Below are positions 38,501 to 51,446 of a DNA stretch of 64,000 bases, piece by piece. Below the pieces are notes generated by a model. That model was given only the letters and a program-made list of their open reading frames with translations. It was not told where the DNA came from and did not search any database. The translations under genes were made by a program, and so were the position numbers. This stretch comes from Parietaria judaica (lineage: Eukaryota > Streptophyta > Magnoliopsida > Rosales > Urticaceae). Every line of letters starts with the position of its first letter. Within the stretch, counting starts at the first letter, position 1. The DNA is taken from contig OX940866.1 of assembly GCA_954871525.1 (NCBI GenBank), forward strand, positions 38,266,521 through 38,330,520, written 5' to 3'.

Positions 38501-40025
38501 AGGAAATGCTATAGCATTTCGTATGGCATTTCTCGTCAACAATTTAATCCTTGCATGTTTTTGCATGAGAAATCTTGTTATATTCAAATTCCAATGTATA
38601 AGCCCTAAAATCATTATTTTTTCAATTGGTTCGACTTTTAGGTCGTAAACAATGTAAAATAAAGAAATGCTATAGGAAATGCTATAGCATTTCCTATGGA
38701 ATTTAACGTCAACAATTTAATCCTTGCATATTTTTGCATGAGAACGCTTGTAATATTAAAATTCCAATGTATAAGCCCTAAATTCATTATTTTTTCAATT
38801 GGTTTGAAATTTAAGGTTGTAAAAAATGTAAAATAAAGAAATGCTATAGGAAATGCTATAGCATTTCGTATGGCATTTCTCGTCAACAATTTAATCCTTG
38901 CATGTTTTTGCATGAGAACTCTTGTTATATTCAAATTCCAATGTATAAGCCCTAAAATCATTATTTTTTCAATTGGTTCGACTTTTAGGTCGTAAACAAT
39001 GTAAAATAAAGAAATGCTATAGAAAATGCTATAGCATTTCCTATGGAATTTAACGTCAACAATTTAATCCTTGCATATTTTTGCATGAGAACGCTTGTAA
39101 TATTAAAATTCCAACGTATAAGCCCTAAATTCATTATTTTTTCAATTGGTTTGAAATTTAAGGTTGTAAAAAATGTAAAATAAAGAAATGCTATAGGAAA
39201 TGCTATAGCATTTCGTATGGCATTTCTCGTCAACAATTTAATCCTTGCATGTTTTTGCATGAGAAATCTTGTTATATTCAAATTCCAATGTATAAGCCCT
39301 AAAATCATTATTTTTTCAATTGGTTCGACTTTTAGGTCGTAAACAATGTAAAATAAAGAAATGCTATAGGAAATGCTATAGCATTTCCTATGGAATTTAA
39401 CGTCAACAATTTAATCCTTGCATATTTTTGCATGAGAACGCTTGTAATATTAAAATTCCAATGTATAAGCCCTAAATTCATTATTTTTTCAATTGGTTTG
39501 AAATTTAAGGTTGTAAAAAATGTAAAATAAAGAAATGCTATAGGAAATGCTATAGCATTTCGTATGGCATTTCTCGTCAACAATTTTATCCTTGCATGTT
39601 TTTGCATGAGAAATCTTGTTATATTCAAATTCCAATCTATAAGCCCTAAAATCATTATTTTTTCAATTGGTTCGACTTTTAGGTCGTAAACAATGTAAAA
39701 TAAAGAAATGCTATAGAAAATGCTATAGCATTTCCTATGGAATTTAACGTCAACAATTTAATCCTTGCATATTTTTGCATGAGAACGCTTGTAATATTAA
39801 AATTCCAACGTATAAGCCCTAAATTCATTATTTTTTCAATTGGTTTGAAATTTAAGGTTGTAAAAAATGTAAAATAAAGAAATGCTATAGGAAATGCTAT
39901 AGCATTTCCTATGGCATTTCTCGTCAACAATTTAATCCTTGCATATTTTTGCATGAGAACTCTTGTTATATTCAAATTCCAATGTATAAGCCCTAAAATC
40001 ATTATTTTTTCAATTGGTTCGACTT
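35515..40025. repeat. Near-uniform run of thirteen 347 bp dimers
   Basis: Linkers L2 fall at exact 347 bp steps from 35515 to 40026 with no length change. Two B-type variants alternate: one with gcatgttttt and gagaaatcttg, the other with gagaactcttg. Local longer periods are visible: 694 bp (37597-38290 and 38291-38984), and a pair of dimers with aatctataag (about 36511 and 39634) separated by 3123 bp, nine dimers. The block 36556-37596 has the three-dimer order seen again at 43142 and 44183. Length homogeneity contrasts with the 1-35 kb part of the window. Confidence 0.9.
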
Positions 40026-41583
40026 TTAGGTCGTAAACAATGTAAAATAAAGAAATGCTATAGGAAATGCTATAGCATTTCCTATGGAATTTAACGTCAA
40101 CAATTTAATCCTTGCATATTTTTGCATGAGAACGCTTGTAATATTAAAATTCCAACGTATAAGCCCTAAATTCATTATTTTTTCAATTGGTTTGAAATTT
40201 AAGGTTGTAAAAAATGTAAAATAAAGAAATGCTATAGGAAATGCTATAGCATTTCGTATGGCATTTCTCGTCAACAATTTAATCCTTGCATGTTTTTGCA
40301 TGAGAACTCTTGTTATATTCAAATTCCAATGTATAAGCCCTAAAATCATTATTTTTTCAATTGGTTCGACTTTTAGGTCGTAAACAATGTAAAATAAAGA
40401 AATGCTATAGAAAATGCTATAGCATTTCCTATGGAATTTAACGTCAACAATTTAATCCTTGCATATTTTTGCATGAGAACGCTTGTAATATTAAAATTCC
40501 AACGTATAAGCCCTAAATTCATTATTTTTTCAATTGGTTTGAAATTTAAGGTTGTAAAAAATGTAAAATAAAGAAATGCTATAGGAAATGCTATAGCATT
40601 TCGTATGGCATTTCTCGTCAACAATTTAATCCTTGCATGTTTTTGCATGAGAAATCTTGTTATATTCAAATTCCAATGTATAAGCCCTAAAATCATTATT
40701 TTTTCAATTGGTTCGAAATTTAAGGTTGTAAAAAGCGTAAAATAAAGAAATGCTATAGGAAATGCTATAGCATTTCGTATGGCATTTCTCGTCAACAATT
40801 TAATCCTTGCATATTTTTGCATGAGAACTCTTGTTATATTCAAATTCCAATGTATAAGCCCTAAAATAGTTATTTTTTCAATTGGTTCGACTTTTAGGTC
40901 GTAAACAATGTAAAATAAAGAAATGCTATAGGAAATGCTATAGCATTTCCTATGGAATTTAACGTCAACAATTTAATCCTTGCATATTTTTGCATGAGAA
41001 CGCTTGTAATATTAAAATTCCAATGTATAAGCCCTAAAATCATTATTTTTTCAATTGGTTTGAAATTTAAGGTTGTAAAAAATGTAAAATAAAGAAATGC
41101 TATAGGAAATGCTATAGCATTTCGTATGGCATTTCTCGTCAACAATTTAATCCTTGCATATTTTTGCATGAGAACTCTTGTTATATTCAAATTCCAATGT
41201 ATAAGCCCTAAAATCATTATTTTTTCAATTGGTTCGACTTTTAGGTCGTAAAGTAAAATAAAGAAATGCTATAGAAAATGCTATAGCATTTCCTATGGAA
41301 TTTAACGTCAACAATTTAATCCTTGCATATTTTTGCATGAGAACGCTTGTAATATTAAAATTCCAACGTATAAGCCCTAAATTCATTATTTTTTCAATTG
41401 GTTTGAAATTTAAGGTTGTAAAAAATGTAAAATAAAGAAATGCTATAGGAAATGCTATAGCATTTCGTATGGCATTTCTCGTCAACAATTTAATCCTTGC
41501 ATGTTTTTGCATGAGAAATCTTGTTATATTCAAATTCCAATGTATAAGCCCTAAAATCATTATTTTTTCAATTGGTTCGACTT
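40026..41583. repeat. Higher-order unit S, copy 1 (1558 bp, 9 monomers)
   Basis: Word order is AB, ABB, AB, AB, the last dimer shortened by 4 bp because L2 reads cgtaaagtaaaat (about 41247) in place of cgtaaacaatg. Other markers: aaaagcgtaaaat (about 40733) and aaaatagttatt (about 40864). These recur at +1558 bp. Confidence 0.87.
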
Positions 41584-43141
41584 TTAGGTCGTAAACAATG
41601 TAAAATAAAGAAATGCTATAGAAAATGCTATAGCATTTCCTATGGAATTTAACGTCAACAATTTAATCCTTGCATATTTTTGCATGAGAACGCTTGTAAT
41701 ATTAAAATTCCAACGTATAAGCCCTAAATTCATTATTTTTTCAATTGGTTTGAAATTTAAGGTTGTAAAAAATGTAAAATAAAGAAATGCTATAGGAAAT
41801 GCTATAGCATTTCGTATGGCATTTCTCGTCAACAATTTAATCCTTGCATGTTTTTGCATGAGAACTCTTGTTATATTCAAATTCCAATGTATAAGCCCTA
41901 AAATCATTATTTTTTCAATTGGTTCGACTTTTAGGTCGTAAACAATGTAAAATAAAGAAATGCTATAGAAAATGCTATAGCATTTCCTATGGAATTTAAC
42001 GTCAACAATTTAATCCTTGCATATTTTTGCATGAGAACGCTTGTAATATTAAAATTCCAACGTATAAGCCCTAAATTCATTATTTTTTCAATTGGTTTGA
42101 AATTTAAGGTTGTAAAAAATGTAAAATAAAGAAATGCTATAGGAAATGCTATAGCATTTCGTATGGCATTTCTCGTCAACAATTTAATCCTTGCATGTTT
42201 TTGCATGAGAAATCTTGTTATATTCAAATTCCAATGTATAAGCCCTAAAATCATTATTTTTTCAATTGGTTCGAAATTTAAGGTTGTAAAAAGCGTAAAA
42301 TAAAGAAATGCTATAGGAAATGCTATAGCATTTCGTATGGCATTTCTCGTCAACAATTTAATCCTTGCATATTTTTGCATGAGAACTCTTGTTATATTCA
42401 AATTCCAATGTATAAGCCCTAAAATCGTTATTTTTTCAATTGGTTCGACTTTTAGGTCGTAAACAATGTAAAATAAAGAAGTGCTATAGGAAATGCTATA
42501 GCATTTCCTATGGAATTTAACGTCAACAATTTAATCCTTGCATATTTTTGCATGAGAACGCTTGTAATATTAAAATTCCAATGTATAAGCCCTAAAATCA
42601 TTATTTTTTCAATTGGTTTGAAATTTAAGGTTGTAAAAAATGTAAAATAAAGAAATGCTATAGGAAATGCTATAGCATTTCGTATGGCATTTCTCGTCAA
42701 CAATTTAATCCTTGCATATTTTTGCATGAGAACTCTTGTTATATTCAAATTCCAATGTATAAGCCCTAAAATCATTATTTTTTCAATTGGTTCGACTTTT
42801 AGGTCGTAAAGTAAAATAAAGAAATGCTATAGAAAATGCTATAGCATTTCCTATGGAATTTAACGTCAACAATTTAATCCTTGCATATTTTTGCATGAGA
42901 ACGCTTGTAATATTAAAATTCCAACGTATAAGCCCTAAATTCATTATTTTTTCAATTGGTTTGAAATTTAAGGTTGTAAAAAATGTAAAATAAAGAAATG
43001 CTATAGGAAATGCTATAGCATTTCGTATGGCATTTCTCGTCAACAATTTAATCCTTGCATGTTTTTGCATGAGAAATCTTGTTATATTCAAATTCCAATG
43101 TATAAGCCCTAAAATCATTATTTTTTCAATTGGTTCGACTT
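41584..43141. repeat. Higher-order unit S, copy 2 (1558 bp, 9 monomers)
   Basis: Carries the same 4 bp L2 deletion (about 42805) and aaaagcgtaaaat (about 42291). The marker aaaatagttatt of the first copy reads aaaatcgttatt here (about 42422), one base different and still unlike the usual aaaatcattatt. A private change, gaagtgctat, lies near 42478. Confidence 0.87.
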
Positions 43142-44182
43142 TTAGGTCGTAAACAATGTAAAATAAAGAAATGCTATAGAAAATGCTATAGCATTTCCTA
43201 TGGAATTTAACGTCAACAATTTAATCCTTGCATATTTTTGCATGAGAACGCTTGTAATATTAAAATTCCAACGTATAAGCCCTAAATTCATTATTTTTTC
43301 AATTGGTTTGAAATTTAAGGTTGTAAAAAATGTAAAATAAAGAAATGCTATAGGAAATGCTATAGCATTTCCTATGGCATTTCTCGTCAACAATTTAATC
43401 CTTGCATATTTTTGCATGAGAACTCTTGTTATATTCAAATTCCAATGTATAAGCCCTAAAATCATTATTTTTTCAATTGGTTCGACTTTTAGGTCGTAAA
43501 CAATGTAAAATAAAGAAATGCTATAGGAAATGCTATAGCATTTCCTATGGAATTTAACGTCAACAATTTAATCCTTGCATATTTTTGCATGAGAACGCTT
43601 GTAATATTAAAATTCCAACGTATAAGCCCTAAATTCATTATTTTTTCAATTGGTTTGAAATTTAAGGTTGTAAAAAATGTAAAATAAAGAAATGCTATAG
43701 GAAATGCTATAGCATTTCGTATGGCATTTCTCGTCAACAATTTAATCCTTGCATGTTTTTGCATGAGAAATCTTGTTATATTCAAATTCCAATGTATAAG
43801 CCCTAAAATCATTATTTTTTCAATTGGTTCGACTTTTAGGTCGTAAACAATGTAAAATAAAGAAATGCTATAGGAAATGCTATAGCATTTCCTATGGAAT
43901 TTAACGTCAACAATTTAATCCTTGCATATTTTTGCATGAGAACGCTTGTAATATTAAAATTCCAACGTATAAGCCCTAAATTCATTATTTTTTCAATTGG
44001 TTTGAAATTTAAGGTTGTAAAAAATGTAAAATAAAGAAATGCTATAGGAAATGCTATAGCATTTCGTATGGCATTTCTCGTCAACAATTTAATCCTTGCA
44101 TGTTTTTGCATGAGAACTCTTGTTATATTCAAATTCCAATGTATAAGCCCTAAAATCATTATTTTTTCAATTGGTTCGACTT
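43142..44182. repeat. Three-dimer unit, copy 1 (1041 bp)
   Basis: Three 347 bp dimers in a fixed order: one with tagaaaatg and a cctatggc tail, one with gcatgttttt plus gagaaatcttg, and one with gcatgttttt plus gagaactcttg. The same order follows directly at 44183 and occurs at 36556-37596. Confidence 0.86.
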
Positions 44183-45223
44183 TTAGGTCGTAAACAATGT
44201 AAAATAAAGAAATGCTATAGAAAATGCTATAGCATTTCCTATGGAATTTAACGTCAACAATTTAATCCTTGCATATTTTTGCATGAGAACGCTTGTAATA
44301 TTAAAATTCCAACGTATAAGCCCTAAATTCATTATTTTTTCAATTGGTTTGAAATTTAAGGTTGTAAAAAATGTAAAATAAAGAAATGCTATAGGAAATG
44401 CTATAGCATTTCCTATGGCATTTCTCGTCAACAATTTAATCCTTGCATATTTTTGCATGAGAACTCTTGTTATATTCAAATTCCAATGTATAAGCCCTAA
44501 AATCATTATTTTTTCAATTGCTTCGACTTTTAGGTCGTAAACAATGTAAAATAAAGAAATGCTATAGGAAATGCTATAGCATTTCCTATGGAATTTAACG
44601 TCAACAATTTAATCCTTGCATATTTTTGCATGAGAACGCTTGTAATATTAAAATTCCAACGTATAAGCCCTAAATTCATTATTTTTTCAATTGGTTTGAA
44701 ATTTAAGGTTGTAAAAAATGTAAAATAAAGAAATGCTATAGGAAATGCTATAGCATTTCGTATGGCATTTCTCGTCAACAATTTAATCCTTGCATGTTTT
44801 TGCATGAGAAATCTTGTTATATTCAAATTCCAATGTATAAGCCCTAAAATCATTATTTTTTCAATTGGTTCGACTTTTAGGTCGTAAACAATGTAAAATA
44901 AAGAAATGCTATAGGAAATGCTATAGCATTTCCTATGGAATTTAACGTCAACAATTTAATCCTTGCATATTTTTGCATGAGAACGCTTGTAATATTAAAA
45001 TTCCAACGTATAAGCCCTAAATTCATTATTTTTTCAATTAGTTTGAAATTTAAGGTTGTAAAAAATGTAAAATAAAGAAATGCTATAGGAAATGCTATAG
45101 CATTTCGTATGGCATTTCTCGTCAACAATTTAATCCTTGCATGTTTTTGCATGAGAACTCTTGTTATATTCAAATTCCAATGTATAAGCCCTAAAATCAT
45201 TATTTTTTCAATTGGTTCGACTT
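44183..45223. repeat. Three-dimer unit, copy 2 (1041 bp)
   Basis: Matches the preceding three dimers at +1041 bp. Private changes are attgcttcgac in L2 (about 44517) and caattagtttg in L1 (about 45036). Confidence 0.86.
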
Positions 45224-46264
45224 TTAGGTCGTAAACAATGTAAAATAAAGAAATGCTATAGAAAATGCTATAGCAATTCCTATGGAATTTAACGTCAACA
45301 ATTTAATCCTTGCATATTTTTGCATGAGAACGCTTGTAATATTAAAATTCCAACGTATAAGCCCTAAATTCATTATTTTTTCAATTGGTTTGAAATTTAA
45401 GGTTGTAAAAAATGTAAAATAAAGAAATGCTATAGGAAATGCTATAGCATTTCGTATGGCATTTCTCGTCAACAATTTAATCCTTGCATGTTTTTGCATG
45501 AGAAATCTTGTTATATTCAAATTCCAATGTATAAGCCCTAAAATCATTATTTTTTCAATTGGTTCGACTTTTAGGTCGTAAACAATGTAAAATAAAGAAA
45601 TGCTATAGGAAATGCTATAGCATTTCCTATGGAATTTAACGTCAACAATTTAATCCTTGCATATTTTTGCATGAGAACGCTTGTAATATTAAAATTCCAA
45701 CGTATAAGCCCTAAATTCATTATTTTTTCAATTGGTTTGAAATTTAAGGTTGTAAAAAATGTAAAATAAAGAAATGCTATAGGAAATGCTATAGCATTTC
45801 GTATGGCATTTCTCGTCAACAATTTAATCCTTGCATGTTTTTGCATGAGAAATCTTGTTATATTCAAATTCCAATGTATAAGCCCTAAAATCATTATTTT
45901 TTCAATTGGTTCGACTTTTAGGTCGTAAACAATGTAAAATAAAGAAATGCTATAGGAAATGCTATAGCATTTCCTATGGAATTTAACGTCAACAATTTAA
46001 TCCTTGCATATTTTTGCATGAGAACGCTTGTAATATTAAAATTCCAACGTATAAGCCCTAAATTCATTATTTTTTCAATTGGTTTGAAATTTAAGGTTGT
46101 AAAAAATGTAAAATAAAGAAATGCTATAGGAAATGCTATAGCATTTCCTATGGCATTTCTCGTCAACAATTTAATCCTTGCATGTTTTTGCATGAGAAAT
46201 CTTGTTATATTCAAATTCCAATGTATAAGCCCTAAAATCATTATTTTTTCAATTGGTTCGACTT
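45224..46264. repeat. Three further 347 bp dimers
   Basis: All three carry gcatgttttt with gagaaatcttg. The first has tagaaaatg and gcaattcctatgg (about 45275), the last has a cctatggc tail in place of cgtatggc (about 46145). They close the dimer-dominated domain; the next word is a trimer. Confidence 0.85.
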
Positions 46265-49193
46265 TTAGGTCGTAAACAATGTAAAATAAAGAAATGCTAT
46301 AGGAAATGCTATAGCATTTCCTATGGAATTTAACGTCAACAATTTAATCCTTGCATATTTTTGCATGAGAACGCTTGTAATATTAAAATTCCAACGTATA
46401 AGCCCTAAATTCATTATTTTTTCAATTGGTTTGAAATTTAAGGTTGTAAAAAATGTAAAATAAAGAAATGCTATAGGAAATGCTATAGCATTTCCTATGG
46501 AATTTAACGTCAACAATTTAATCCTTGCATATTTTTGCATGAGAACGCTTGTAATATTAAAATTCCAACGTATAAGCCCTAAATTCATTATTTTTTCAAT
46601 TCGTTTGAAATTTAAGGTTGTAAAAAATGTAAAATAAAGAAATGCTATAGGAAATGCTATAGCATTTCCTATGGCATTTCTCGTCAACAATTTAATCCTT
46701 GCATATTTTTGCATGAGAACTCTTGTTATATTCAAATTCCAATGTATAAGCCCTAAAATCATTATTTTTTCAATTGGTTCGACTTTTAGGTCGTAAACAA
46801 TGTAAAATAAAGAAATGCTATAGGAAATGCTATAGCATTTCCTATGGAATTTAACGTCAACAATTTAATCCTTGCATATTTTTGCATGAGAACGCTTGTA
46901 ATATTAAAATTCCAACGTATAAGCCCTAAATTCATTATTTTTTCAATTGGTTTGAAATTTAAGGTTGTAAAAAATGTAAAATAAAGAAATGCTATAGGAA
47001 ATGCTATAGCATTTCCTATGGAATTTAACGTCAACAATTTAATCCTTGCATATTTTTGCATGAGAACGCTTGTAATATTAAAATTCCAACGTATAAGCCC
47101 TAAATTCATTATTTTTTCAATTGGTTTGAAATTTAAGGTTGTAAAAAATGTAAAATAAAGAAATGCTATAGGAAATGCTATATCATTTCCTATGGCATTT
47201 CTCGTCAACAATTTAATCCTTGCATATTTTTGCATGAGAACTCTTGTTATATTCAAATTCCAATGTATAAGCCCTAAAATCATTATTTTTTCAATTGGTT
47301 TGAAATTTAAGGTTGTAAAAAATGTAAAATAAAGAAATGCTATAGGAAATGCTATAGCATTTCGTATGGCATTTCTCGTCAACAATTTAATCCTTGCATA
47401 TTTTTGCATGAGAACTCTTGTTATATTCAAATTCCAATGTATAAGCCCTAAAATCATTATTTTTTCAATTGGTTCGACTTTTAGGTCGTAAACAATGTAA
47501 AATAAAGAAATGCTATAGAAAATGCTATAGCATTTCCTATGGAATTTAACGTCAACAATTTAATCCTTGCATATTTTTGCATGAGAACGCTTGTAATATT
47601 AAAATTCCAACGTATAAGCCCTAAATTCATTATTTTTTCAATTGGTTTGAAATTTAAGGTTGTAAAAAATGTAAAATAAAGAAATGCTATAGGAAATGCT
47701 ATAGCATTTCCTATGGCATTTCTCGTCAACAATTTAATCCTTGCATATTTTTGCATGAGAACTCTTGTAATATTCAAATTCCAATGTATAAGCCCTAAAA
47801 TCATTATTTTTTCAATTGGTTCGACTTTTAGGTCGTAAACAATGTAAAATAAAGAAATGCTATAGGAAATGCTATAGCATTTCCTATGGAATTTAACGTC
47901 AACAATTTAATCCTTGCATATTTTTGCATGAGAACGCTTGTAATATTAAAATTCCAACGTATAAGCCCTAAATTCATTATTTTTTCAATTGGTTTGAAAT
48001 TTAAGGTTGTAAAAAATGTAAAATAAAGAAATGCTATAGGAAATGCTATAGCATTTCCTATGGCATTTCTCGTCAACAATTTAATCCTTGCATATTTTTG
48101 CATGAGAACTCTTGTAATATTCAAATTCCAATGTATAAGCCCTAAAATCATTATTTTTTCAATTGGTTCGACTTTTAGGTCGTAAACAATGTAAAATAAA
48201 GAAATGCTATAGGAAATGCTATAGCATTTCCTATGGAATTTAACGTCAACAATTTAATCCTTGCATATTTTTGCATGAGAACGCTTGTAATATTAAAATT
48301 CCAACGTATAAGCCCTAAATTCATTATTTTTTCAATTGGTTTGAAATTTAAGGTTGTAAAAAATGTAAAATAAAGAAATGCTATAGGAAATGCTATAGCA
48401 TTTCCTATGGCATTTCTCGTCAACAATTTAATCCTTGCATATTTTTACATGAAAACTCTTGTTATATTCAAATTCCAATGTATAAGCCCTAAAATCATTA
48501 TTTTTTCAATTGGTTCGAAATTTAAGGTTGTAAAAAATGTAAAATAAAGAAATTCTATAGCATTTCCTATGGCGTTTCTCGTCAACAATTTAATCCTTGC
48601 ATATTTTTGCATGAGAACTCTTGTTATATTCAAATTCCAATGTATAAGCCCTAAAATCATTATTTTTTCAATTGGTTTGAAATTTAAGGTTGTAAAAAAT
48701 GTAAAATAAAGAAATGCTATAGCATTTCGTATGGCATTTCTCGTCAACAATTTAATCCTTGCATATTTTTGCATGAGAACTCTTGTTATATTCAAATTCC
48801 AATGTATAAGCCCTAAAATCATTATTTTTTCAATTGGTTTGAAATTTAAGGTTGTAAAAAATGTAAAATAAAGAAATGCTATAGGAAATGCTATAGCATT
48901 TCCTATGGCATTTCTCGTCAACAATTTAATCCTTGCATATTTTTGCATGAGAACTCTTGTTATATTCAAATTCCAATGTATAAGCCCTAAAATCATTATT
49001 TTTTCAATTGGTTTGAAATTTAAGGTTGTAAAAAATGTAAAATAAAGAAATGCTATAGGAAATGCTATAGCATTTCGTATGGCATTTCTCGTCAACAATT
49101 TAAATCTTGCATATTTTTGCATGAGAACTCTTGTTATATTCAAATTCCAATGTATAAGCCCTAAAATCATTATTTTTTCAATTGGTTCGACTT
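46265..49193. repeat. Mixed words, then a B1-rich segment with palindrome losses
   Basis: Words AAB (46265) and AABB (46786) are followed by three dimers (47481, 47828, 48175). Two of these share cttgtaatattcaaa near 47766 and 48113, an A-like base in a B head. From about 48445 B monomers follow one another, with 12 bp palindrome losses near 48552 and 48713, the ggcgtttctcg tail (about 48572) and the hybrid linker ggttcgaaatttaagg (about 48514), the same package as at 17.2, 30.4 and 32.3 kb. A private change tttttacatgaaaac lies near 48443. Confidence 0.8.
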
Positions 49194-51446
49194 TTAGGTC
49201 GTAAACAATGTAAAATAAAGAAATGCTATAGGAAATACTAGCATTTCCTATGGAATTTAACGTCAACAATTTAATCCTTGCATATTTTTGCATGAGAACG
49301 CTTGTAATATTAAAATTCCAACGTATAAGCCCTAAATTCATTATTTTTTCAATTGGTTTGAAATTTAAGGTTGTAAAAAATGTAAAATAAAGAAATGCTA
49401 TAGGAAATGCTATAGCATTTCCTATGGCATTTCTCGTCAACAATTTAATCCTTGCATATTTTTGCATGAGAACTCTTGTTATATTCAAATTCCAATGTAT
49501 AAGCCCTAAAATCATTATTTTTTCAATTGGTTCGACTTTTAGGTCGTAAACAATGTAAAATAAAGAAATGCTATAGGAAATGCTATAGCATTTCCTATGG
49601 AATTTAACGTCAACAATTTAATCCTTGCATATTTTTGCATGAGAACGCTTGTAATATTAAAATTCCAACGTATAAGCCCTAAATTCATTATTTTTTCAAT
49701 TGGTTTGAAATTTAAGGTTGTAAAAAATGTAAAATAAAGAAATGCTATAGGAAATGCTATAGCATTTCGTATGGCATTTCTCGTCAACAATTTAAATCTT
49801 GCATATTTTTGCATGAGAACTCTTGTTATATTCAAATTCCAATGTATAAGCCCTAAAATCATTATTTTTTCAATTGGTTCGACTTTTAGGTCGTAAACAA
49901 TGTAAAATAAAGAAATGCTATAGGAAATACTAGCATTTCCTATGGAATTTAACGTCAACAATTTAATCCTTGCATATTTTTGCATGAGAACGCTTGTAAT
50001 ATTAAAATTCCAACGTATAAGCCCTAAATTCATTATTTTTTCAATTGGTTTGAAATTTAAGGTTGTAAAAAATGTAAAATAAAGAAATGCTATAGGAAAT
50101 GCTATAGCATTTCCTATGGCATTTCTCGTCAACAATTTAATCCTTGCATATTTTTGCATGAGAACTCTTGTTATATTCAAATTCCAATGTATAAGCCCTA
50201 AAATCATTATTTTTTCAATTGGTTTGAAATATAAGGTTGTAAAAAATGTAAAATAATGAAATGCTATAGGAAATGCTACAGCATTTCGTATGGCATTTCT
50301 CGTCAACAATTTAATCCTTGCATATTTTTGCATGAGAACTCTTGTTATATTCAAATTCCAATGTATAAGCCCTAAAATCTTAATTTTTTCAATTGGTTTG
50401 AAATTTAAGGTTGTAAAAAATGTAAAATAAAGAAATGCTATAGGAAATGCTATAGCATTTCGTATGGCATTTCTCGTCAACAATTTAATCCTTGCGTATT
50501 TTTGCATGAGAACTCTTGTTATATTCAAATTCCAATGTATAAGCCCTAAAATCATTATTTTTTCAATTGGTTCGACTTTTAGGTCGTAAAAAATGTAAAA
50601 TAAAGAAATGCTATAGGAAATGCTATAGCATTTCCTATGGAATTTAACGTCAACAATTTAATCCTTGCATATTTTTGCATGAGAACGCTTGTAATATTAA
50701 AATTACAACGTATAAGCCCTAAATTCATTATTTTTTCAATTGGTTTGAAATTTAAGGTTGTAAAAAATGTAAAATAAAGAAATGCTATAGGAAATGCTAT
50801 AGCATTTCGTATGGCATTTCTCGTCAACAATTTAATCCTTGCATATTTTTGCATGAGAACTCTTGTTATATTCAAATTCCAATGTATAAGCCCTAAAATC
50901 ATTATTTTTTCAATTGGTTCGACTTTTAGGTCGTAAACAATGTAAAATAAGGAAATGCTATAGGAAATGCTATAGCATTTCCTATGGAATTTAACGTCAA
51001 CAATTTAATCCTTGCATATTTTTGCATGAGAACGCTTGTAATATTAAAATTCCAACGTATAAGCCCTAAATTCATTATTTTTTCAATTGGTTTGAAATTT
51101 AAGGTTGTAAAAAATGTAAAATAAAGAAATGCTATAGGAAATGCTATAGCATTTCCTATGGAATTTAACGTCAACAATTTAATCCTTGCATATTTTTGCA
51201 TGAGAACGCTTGTAATATTAAAATTCCACCGTATAAGCCCTAAATTCATTATTTTTTCAATTGGTTTGAAATTTAAGGTTGTAAAAAATGTAAAATAAAG
51301 AAATGCTATAGGAAATGCTATAGCATTTCGTATGGCATTTCTCGTCAACAATTTAATCCTTGCATATTTTTGCATGAGAACTCTTGTTATATTCAAATTC
51401 CAATGTATAAGCCCTTAAATCATTATTTTTTCAATTGGTTCGACTT
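49194..51446. repeat. Mixed words with a local 692 bp duplication
   Basis: A segment of about 0.47 kb bearing taaatcttgc and the palindrome variant aaatactagc appears near 49.1-49.5 kb and again 692 bp later. A module W copy (49886-50578) follows, then a dimer (50579) and a trimer (50926). The trimer's A copy has ccaccgtataag (about 51228) and its B2 ends agcccttaaatc (about 51411), markers that dominate the next 8 kb. Confidence 0.8.
49886..50578. repeat. Module W (A-B1-B1-B2, about 693 bp)
   Basis: A four-monomer word recognised by a 2 bp palindrome deletion, gaaatataagg (50226) followed by ataatgaaatg, ctacagc (about 50276), and gcgtattttt (about 50493). I find seven copies, at 18094, 20344, 24829, 49886, 52663, 60285 and 62884, at irregular distances. 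Confidence 0.85.
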
